DNA from: CBDCYS01 sp965226245
GTDB lineage: Bacteria; Acidobacteriota; Terriglobia; Bryobacterales; UBA6623
Direction: 5' to 3'
Length of the DNA stretch: 64,000 nucleotides
NCBI GenBank assembly: GCA_965226245.1
Contig: CBDDCL010000015.1
Location: 1,054,001 to 1,118,000 of the forward strand
In this document: positions 58,584 to 64,000 of the stretch, piece by piece
Layout: each line of letters opens with the position of its first letter
Numbering within the stretch: position 1 is the first letter of the stretch
Position numbers and translations under genes: made by a program
Notes under the pieces: model-generated
The model's database searches: none
What the model was told of the DNA's origin: nothing
The model's input: only the letters and a program-made list of their open reading frames with translations

Positions 58584-59447
58584 TCAAGCCGGTTTTTTGA
58601 GGATGACCGCCACAAACTGCGCGCGCTCCAGCGGGCAAATCCATTGACCGATCGAATAGTGATGGATACCGAGCAGGACTTCGGTCAGCGCCAATACCAG
58701 GGGACGATCCATAATCCACGCACTGATCCGCACCATGCGGTCAACCTTCGCCGAGTGGCGCCGGAACTCGTTGTCGAAGTGTTTCAACATCAACCTCGGA
58801 TGAAAAACCCCTGCCTCCATCTTGTAGAGGCGGACCAGCCGCAATCCATGCCGCTCAAAGCGCTCCGCGACCGCCGACGGCATCTCCAGACCGGCGTGGC
58901 CGTCGGGCTCAACGAAGTAGCGCTGATAAAGGTCCGGGTACTGTTTTGCAAATGTAACCAGGGGGTGGGCGCTGTCGGTTTCGACAACGTGGATGCTCTT
59001 GCCGCCGGGCTTGAGCACGCGGGCAATCTCCGACAGGACACCGTCTTTCTGGTCAGCCGGAACATGGCCCAGCACGTGCGACGTCACGACACAATCAACG
59101 CTGCAATCACGGAATGGCAGTGGAAACAGATTCGCCCTGGTTGCCAGATGGTAATGCTCAGCGCATTCCCCGAGCGCGGTCGGCGCGATATCGAGTCCGA
59201 GGGAGGTTTCCGAACGCGCGGCGAAAACCTCCCGGCCGCGGGCGCAACCGAGGTCGAGCAGCACTCCCCCGCGAGGGACGTAGCGGTTCCAGAAACGCCA
59301 CTCTCGCCACGACCAGTAGGGAAGAAAGCGGAGGATCCATCCCTTGAGGCCCGCCGGATTGAGGTGATACGGAACATGATGCTGAACGTAGTCTTCGTAG
59401 AAGGCTTCAGGATCGTGGAAGCTTGGCGCGAAGGTCGGGGCGCTCAT
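58584..59447 (-). CDS. Class I SAM-dependent methyltransferase
   Basis: The product (287 aa from ATG 59447; an upstream ATG at 59477 adds ten residues) has motif I VLLDLGCARGREVF (about residues 62-75). It continues with LGLDIAPTALGECAEHYHLA, VVTSHVLGHVPADQKDGVLS and ARVLKPGGKSIHVVE. It methylates a small molecule, glycan or lipid; which one is not evident. The C-terminal 100 residues are more hydrophobic and may bind the acceptor or membrane. It is the first gene of a pair with a GT4 glycosyltransferase. Confidence 0.85.
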   Translation of the reverse strand: MSAPTFAPSFHDPEAFYEDYVQHHVPYHLNPAGLKGWILRFLPYWSWREWRFWNRYVPRGGVLLDLGCARGREVFAARSETSLGLDIAPTALGECAEHYHLATRANLFPLPFRDCSVDCVVTSHVLGHVPADQKDGVLSEIARVLKPGGKSIHVVETDSAHPLVTFAKQYPDLYQRYFVEPDGHAGLEMPSAVAERFERHGLRLVRLYKMEAGVFHPRLMLKHFDNEFRRHSAKVDRMVRISAWIMDRPLVLALTEVLLGIHHYSIGQWICPLERAQFVAVILKKPA

Positions 59448-59654
59448 ATATTTCCGGCTGGCTCTAGGCGTTCGCACCGCCGAATTCCTATTGTGCCCGA
59501 TCTATGTACCGGGCGTATTGTTCAAGGTCAAATCCCTGGCAAGAAACTTGACACCGCCTGGTAAACTAAGAGCCGCGAAGGCGAATTCAGACACCGCTGC
59601 CGCGAGACCTCCTATGCCTCTGTCATCTGTCAACAGCAAAGCACTATCAGGGCC

Positions 59655-59719
59655 CCGGAAAGCAGTATCAGAGCCCCAGGCGGAAGCCTGGGGTCAAGAG
59701 GGTCAAGAGGGTCAAGAGG
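59655..59719 (+). repeat. R3 hairpin repeat, copy 3, followed by 9-bp tandem repeats
   Basis: The hairpin CCCCAGGC/GGAA/GCCTGGGG is at 59674-59693. GTCAAGAGG then repeats three times to 59719. An IS256 element interrupts the tandem; GTCAAGAGG continues after the element at 61134, and CCCCCAAACGCAACAC, the normal end of the repeat, is found at 61161-61176. Confidence 0.8.
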
Positions 59720-61133
59720 GAGATATTGTCAAATGTTGTGGATGGGCGAGGTCAGGCGGCGTTCTCCTGAACCATCAAACCGTCCTTGAATTCCTTTCCA
59801 TTTAAGACATGCACAATCACTTCTGAACCGTTCAGGCGCCGCCAGTGGCGCTCGGCCTGGCGGGCCAGCATGAAGACCATCGTCAACGACGCTTCCCGGC
59901 TGCCGCACCCCTTCGTTCGCCGTTGCCGCAATCGCACCGTCGCAAAGGTGGACTCGATCGGGTTCGTCGTCCGCAAGTGCCCCCAGTGCTCGGCCGGAAA
60001 GTCGTAAAAAGCCAGCAGCACTTGGCGGTCTTTGTCCAGGCACTCGACCGCTTTGGGAAACTTCTTTTCATATAAGTTCTTGAAACAGTCCAGCTCGTCC
60101 TCCGCCGTCTGCCGGCTCTCGGCAAGATAGATGTCGCGCAGCGCCTGCTTGGCTTTGCCCTGCATGCTCCGCGGCAGCTTATGGAGCACGTTGGCCGTCT
60201 TGTGCAGCCAGCAACGCTGCTCCCGGGTCGCTGCATAGACCTTGCGCAAGGCCGCCCAGAAGCCCCTCGCGCCGTCGCCCACCGCCAACTTCGGCGGCAA
60301 CTCGAGCCCCTGCCGTTTCAAGTCCTCGAGCAACTCCCGCCACGACAGCTCGCTTTCGCGAAAGCCGTCGTGCACCGCCAGCAGCTGCTTGCGGCCGTCT
60401 TCGAGCGCGCCCATCACAACCAGCAAACACTGCCGTTCATCGTCCAGACGGACGTTCGAGTAGATGCCGTCGGCCCAAATGTAAACAAACCGCTGGCCGC
60501 TGAGGTCGCGCTTCGACCAAGCCTCGTACTCGCGCCGCCAGACTTCTTTGAGACGCACCACCGTCGTCGCCGACAGGCCCGGAGCGTCAGGCCCCCGCAA
60601 GGTCTCCAGCGCCTCGCTGAAATCGCCCGTCGAGATCCCTTTCAGGTACAACCAGGGGATCAGTTCTTGGACGCTTTTCGTGCGCCGCAGGTACGGCGGC
60701 AGGATCTCGGAAGTGAAACGGAAGCGTTGGCCCCGCTCATCGACTCGGCGATCGTCGACTCGCGGGGCCCGGATCTTGAGCTGACCCGCGCCGCTGACGA
60801 TGGTGCGCTCGCGGGCGTGACCGTTGCGCACCACCAGCCGCCGGCCGTCCTCGCCGGCTTTGTGCTGATGCGCTTCGATGTAGGCGCTCACTTCCTCTTC
60901 GATAGCCTTGACGAGCATCTGGCGTGCTCCTTGGCGCAGCACTTCATCCCAGGGCGAGGGTTTCTTTCCATCAATGACTTGGGGGTTGACTTGACTGCTG
61001 CTCTCAGCAGCTTCACACTGACTCATGGCGTATCCTCCTTGTTCCTTTCCAGGAAACGATTGAGTTGATTCCTCAACCGTCAGGATACGCCACCTTCCCT
61101 CAGCCGCTCATCCACAACTTTCGGTTATATCTC
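59720..61133 (-). mobile_element. IS256-family insertion sequence
   Basis: Imperfect inverted ends (left GAGATATTGTCAAATG then TTGTGGATGGGCG; right, complemented, GAGATATAACCGAAAG then TTGTGGATGAGCG) bound 1414 bp. GTCAAGAGG flanks both sides (59711-59719 and 61134-61142). That fits a 9-bp duplication, although the target itself consists of tandem copies of this word. Confidence 0.85.
59752..61026 (-). CDS. IS256 (Mutator) family transposase
   Basis: The 424-aa transposase starts at ATG 61026 after AAGGAGG. It has RFTSEILPPYLRRTKSVQEL and LYLKGISTGDFSEAL. The DDE residues lie in YIWADGIYSNVR, LAVGDGARGFWAAL and NPIESTFATVRLRQRRTKG, and the family C/H motif is RCWLHKTANVL. The frame is intact and the element looks complete, so mobility is possible. 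Confidence 0.92.
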   Translation of the reverse strand: MSQCEAAESSSQVNPQVIDGKKPSPWDEVLRQGARQMLVKAIEEEVSAYIEAHQHKAGEDGRRLVVRNGHARERTIVSGAGQLKIRAPRVDDRRVDERGQRFRFTSEILPPYLRRTKSVQELIPWLYLKGISTGDFSEALETLRGPDAPGLSATTVVRLKEVWRREYEAWSKRDLSGQRFVYIWADGIYSNVRLDDERQCLLVVMGALEDGRKQLLAVHDGFRESELSWRELLEDLKRQGLELPPKLAVGDGARGFWAALRKVYAATREQRCWLHKTANVLHKLPRSMQGKAKQALRDIYLAESRQTAEDELDCFKNLYEKKFPKAVECLDKDRQVLLAFYDFPAEHWGHLRTTNPIESTFATVRLRQRRTKGCGSREASLTMVFMLARQAERHWRRLNGSEVIVHVLNGKEFKDGLMVQENAA

Positions 61134-61545
61134 GTCAAGAGGGTCAAGAGGGGTCAAATACCCCCAAACGCAACACTGTTCACCAGCACCAAACGCCCCC
61201 CGCTCGCTTTCCGGCCAACTCGCCTGAGGGACGAAAAACAGACAGACCCGCACGGAAAACGGCCGCTTTGCGACGGCGTTTGCCAATGGACCGCTCATCA
61301 CCCTCAAGTCAACCCGCTGAAAACAAAGACACTAGAGGTCGGCGTCCATACGAGATGCCCAAATCGGGGCATTTTTAGCCGAGGCCCTGCAGAAATCTGC
61401 AGAATACTGCAATTTCGTAAAGAAAATTTATACCTCACTCGACAACCTCTTTTGTTTCAATCACTGCAAAGGACCAGGACGTGGGCGCCACGGCGGAAGA
61501 GGAACGTGCACTAAGATCAAGTCTATAGAACGAAGAGGTTTTCCC
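61134..61545. other. 412-bp region upstream of RNase J without gene
   Basis: It begins with the second half of R3 copy 3. At 61388-61412 it holds CTGCAGAAATCTGCAGAATACTGCAA, three CTGCAGAA-like words one helical turn apart, similar in style to the ATGGCAG repeats at 16272. The leader of the RNase J gene must lie here; no clear promoter was found. Confidence 0.5.
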
Positions 61546-63216
61546 TTGACAGATCACAAGTTGCAAATCATTCCGCTCGGCGGGCTGGGCGAATTCGGCA
61601 TGAACATGCTGGCCCTTCGCTGCGGAGACGACATCATTGTCATCGACGCCGGCTCGCTTTTCCCAGGCGCGGAGCTGCTGGGAGTCGACGTCGTCGTCCC
61701 CGATATTTCTTTCTTGCTCGAAAACCGTGAGCAGGTTCGCGGACTGATTCTCACTCACGGCCACGAGGATCATATTGGCGCGACGGCCTATGTCTTGTCG
61801 CAGCTCGACATCCCGCTCTACATGACCAGCTTCACCGCGGCGCTGGTGGGCCGTCGTATCGAGGAACACGACCTCGAAACACCACCGACGATCCATGAAG
61901 TTCAGCCCAAGGACAAGGTCAAGCTCGGCTGCTTCGAAGTGGAGTTTATCAGCGTCACGCACAGCGTTCCGAACTGCACCATGCTGGCAATCCAAACTCC
62001 GCTCGGCGCCGTGGTTCACACCGCCGATTTCAAGGTCGACCCGACACCCGTCGATGGCGCGCTATTCGATCTGCATACGCTCGCCGAGTATGGCAAGCGA
62101 GGCGTGCTGCTGATGCTCTCGGATTCGACCAACGCCGACAGGGAGGGCTACACGCTCTCGGAGCGAGCCGTGCGGCCCCGGCTCGAAGAGATCTTCGCGC
62201 ATGCGGATAACGGCCTTTACTTTTCCTGCTTTTCTTCGGCGATCCATCGAATTCAGCAAATCCTCGATGTGGCGTTGCAGGCCGGGCGGAAGGTCGCCTT
62301 CGTTGGGCGCAGCATTTCCGAGATCAGTGAGCTGGCGCATAACCTGGGACGCCTGAATATTCCCAACGGATTGCTGGTTCGTCCCGGCGACCTTGCCAAG
62401 TTGCCGCGCTCGCGGAGGACAGTAGTCATTGCCGGCAGCCAGGGCGAACCTTTATCCGCGCTTTCCCGCGCTTCGGTTGGCAAGCACCGTCATGCAGTCA
62501 TCGAATCCGGCGACACGGTGGTGCTGAGCGCGCGCCAGATTCCGGGCAACGAGAAGGCCATCTACCGCATGGTGGACCACCTTGCACGGCGTGGCGCGAA
62601 TGTCGTCTATGGCTCGATGAACCCGCCGGTACACGTCTCCGGGCACGCTTGCCAGGAAGAACAGAAGCTGCTGCTGAATCTGCTGCGGCCGAAGTACTTC
62701 GTTCCTGTTCATGGCGAGTATCGCCAACTCTCGCGGCATCTTGCCCTGGCAGCCGAGGTGCAAGGTTCAGGAATCGAGGGCTCTTTTCTATTGGAAAGCG
62801 GGGACGTACTCGAGATCGATTCCGAGGGCGCCCGCCGCCGCGATTCCGTCGCGGTTGGCCGCGTGTTGATTGATTCCGGGACGGGGGACGAGATCGTCGA
62901 AGAGATCGTCATCCGCGACCGCCGGCACCTGTCGGAGTTCGGAGTGCTGGTGCCGATCGTGGCGCTGAACAGGCACAGCGGCAAACTCGAAAGCGCTCCC
63001 GAGATCATTACCCGCGGATTTGTCGCCGGCGACGACGGAACGGAATTACTGGAGGGCGCGAGCGGGGTGGTTACCCGGACGATCGAGAATTCCTCGGAGG
63101 AAGAGAAAACCGACTGGGGCGTGATGGAAGAGAAGATCCGCGGGGATCTGAAGCGCTATATCAACCGCAAAACATCGAGCCGTCCCTTGATCCTGCCCGT
63201 GATCTTGGAGGTCTAG
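61546..63216 (+). CDS. rnj: Ribonuclease J
   Basis: The 556-aa protein starts at TTG 61546 with AGAGG about 8 nt upstream. It has the beta-CASP metallo-beta-lactamase signature: LTHGHEDHIGA (H71, H73, D75, H76), THSVPNC and HTADFKVDPTP. The beta-CASP block continues LSDSTNADREG, VFVGRSISE-like AFVGRSISEISE, SGHACQEE and FVPVHGEYRQL. RNase J degrades and matures RNA by endonucleolytic and 5'-exonucleolytic cleavage. Full length and all metal ligands are present. Confidence 0.92.
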   Translation: MTDHKLQIIPLGGLGEFGMNMLALRCGDDIIVIDAGSLFPGAELLGVDVVVPDISFLLENREQVRGLILTHGHEDHIGATAYVLSQLDIPLYMTSFTAALVGRRIEEHDLETPPTIHEVQPKDKVKLGCFEVEFISVTHSVPNCTMLAIQTPLGAVVHTADFKVDPTPVDGALFDLHTLAEYGKRGVLLMLSDSTNADREGYTLSERAVRPRLEEIFAHADNGLYFSCFSSAIHRIQQILDVALQAGRKVAFVGRSISEISELAHNLGRLNIPNGLLVRPGDLAKLPRSRRTVVIAGSQGEPLSALSRASVGKHRHAVIESGDTVVLSARQIPGNEKAIYRMVDHLARRGANVVYGSMNPPVHVSGHACQEEQKLLLNLLRPKYFVPVHGEYRQLSRHLALAAEVQGSGIEGSFLLESGDVLEIDSEGARRRDSVAVGRVLIDSGTGDEIVEEIVIRDRRHLSEFGVLVPIVALNRHSGKLESAPEIITRGFVAGDDGTELLEGASGVVTRTIENSSEEEKTDWGVMEEKIRGDLKRYINRKTSSRPLILPVILEV

Positions 63217-63306
63217 CTAGTTTGCGGCGCAAAATGCGTGATGCCGCTATTCGGGGACTGTCACCAGAACAATGAATTTCCGAATTCTGCGCCGCAAACT
63301 AGCTAG
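63213..63306. repeat. Long inverted repeat overlapping the RNase J stop codon (R2-related)
   Basis: CTAGCTAGTTTGCGGCGCA at 63213-63231 and TGCGCCGCAAACTAGCTAG at 63288-63306 are perfect inverted 19-mers around a 56-bp centre. The centre holds TCGGGGACTGTCA, as in R2 elements. The TAG stop of the RNase J gene lies inside the left arm. Confidence 0.85.
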
Positions 63307-63479
63307 ATCAACTTGCCTCATCCCCGGGCCGTTGCGAAACCTGCTGGTAGCGGCGCCCGAGCGCACCCTTTGCGGTCGCGGCTCTGTTTGAAGGCCTGTC
63401 GATGGAGCGGCCTCGGGAAAGCGGACTGGCGGCCGCGCGACCCTGGCATACGGGCCGAGACGCCGAAGGAGAGTTCCTA

Positions 63480-63901
63480 ATGACGCCCGCGATGACCCTT
63501 TGTTTGCTGTCCGCCGGGGGCTTTTTGCTCACCGGCATGCTCCTCGGAGTCTGGAAGTATCACGGCATGATGACTCGCCCCGACCACCGAGCGCACATCT
63601 ACGTCGATCAGGCTCATCGAGCAGCGCTGTGGTATAGCTTTGCCTCCATTGTGCTGATGACTCTGGCGGAGCACTGCGCCTTCGCGCAGACCGTTCAGTT
63701 GTGGGCCGCGGGCGTTACTCTGTTTCTGTTTGCCTCGGCGCTCGTGAGCTACATCGGGCACGGCGTCAAACAGGACACCGAGAACCAGTTCCAGGAACGC
63801 AACTTCACAACGACGTGGGCGATGTACGTGTTGATCGGGGGGAAGTCGCCGGAGTCAGCGTGCTTCTCGCTGGAGTCGTGGCAGGACTCCGGCAGGGCTG
63901 A
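63480..63901 (+). pseudogene. Small four-helix membrane protein, frameshifted in a G-run
   Basis: ATG 63480 follows AAGGAG by 8 nt and begins MTPAMTLCLLSAGGFLLTGM, with further helices near 45-62 and 70-90. In the frame as written the protein leaves the hydrophobic pattern after YVLIGG and ends at 63929 with polar sequence. One extra G in the G6 run at 63837-63842 would give GEVAGVSVLLAGVVAGLRQG and stop at 63901, a natural last helix. This is therefore a one-base deletion, a sequencing slip or a phase-variable gene. No family is recognised. Confidence 0.65.
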
Positions 63902-64000
63902 TGAGCCGTGGAAACCAATCTGCATCTAGCTAGGTCATCACCACGGGCGTGCTGTGACCAGATCCGACTAGAGACAACTACCGGGTAAAGCCAGCAGGTT

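Noticed and set aside
1..64000. tRNA, rRNA or known riboswitches.
   Set aside because: No cloverleaf with a convincing T-loop word and acceptor stem, no rRNA core motif and no recognisable riboswitch aptamer was found by eye; a covariance-model scan would be decisive.

Overview
The window looks like chromosomal DNA of a high-GC acidobacterium of the Solibacteres/Bryobacterales type. Two proteins carry the Solibacter-type secreted C-terminal domain (TIGR03437 family). There is a DUF1552 + DUF1592/1588 pair of the kind common in Planctomycetes and Solibacteres, a hopanoid locus, Tat-exported Gfo/Idh/MocA and PQQ enzymes, and many small dispersed intergenic repeats. This is inferred from gene content only; no rRNA or tRNA gene was recognised.

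Region 1 (1-15.4 kb) is a hopanoid/squalene locus. It holds a probable hpnH tail, hpnA, hpnG, two zinc-type alcohol dehydrogenases, then hpnC-hpnD-hpnE (squalene from farnesyl diphosphate). An opposite-strand NfrB-like glycosyltransferase with a c-di-GMP-type MshEN domain and a LolA-like/TlpA-like redox lipoprotein follow. The locus is split at about 4.0-8.45 kb by an accessory island. The island carries a four-gene minus-strand operon of unrecognised envelope proteins (membrane/coiled-coil protein, Tat-exported VWA-like protein, TM-anchored helical protein, secreted Ig-like protein). A textbook sigma-70 promoter and a palindromic operator-like site precede this operon. Next to it lie remnants of an IS1595-type transposase, a ribbon-helix-helix gene and the C-terminus of a formylglycine-generating-enzyme-like protein.

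Region 2 (15.4-24.4 kb) is decaying. It has a small phBC6A51-type HTH gene, a split M48-like membrane protein without its HExxH motif, an lhr helicase pseudogene lacking its helicase core, a truncated TIGR03437 domain, and an intact secreted ankyrin protein.

Region 3 (24.4-46.3 kb) is mostly housekeeping and envelope genes: DUF1552/DUF1592, a PQQ dehydrogenase, MurB, a class IV aminotransferase with a sulfotransferase-like protein, GreA with a CDP-alcohol phosphatidyltransferase, an NtrB/NtrC-type two-component pair, a GT2 glycosyltransferase, a giant FG-GAP/TIGR03437 secreted protein, an Idh-type oxidoreductase, a YbhN-type flippase-like protein and an hldE remnant. Two nearly identical 534-bp elements with perfect 14-bp terminal inverted repeats and 3-bp target duplications sit just 5' of two of these genes.

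Region 4 (46.3-61.1 kb) is rich in mobile DNA: an IS1182-like element (TSD CTAG), a decayed IS3-family element (TSD CAA), an IS630-family element (TSD TA) and an IS256-family element in a 9-bp tandem repeat. Between them lie an MBL-fold hydrolase with a chimeric His-rich N-terminus, a double-receiver/CheX-like regulator, an HDOD protein, an RraA-like aldolase, and a methyltransferase/GT4 pair. Region 5 (61.5-64 kb) holds RNase J and a small membrane protein frameshifted in a G-run.
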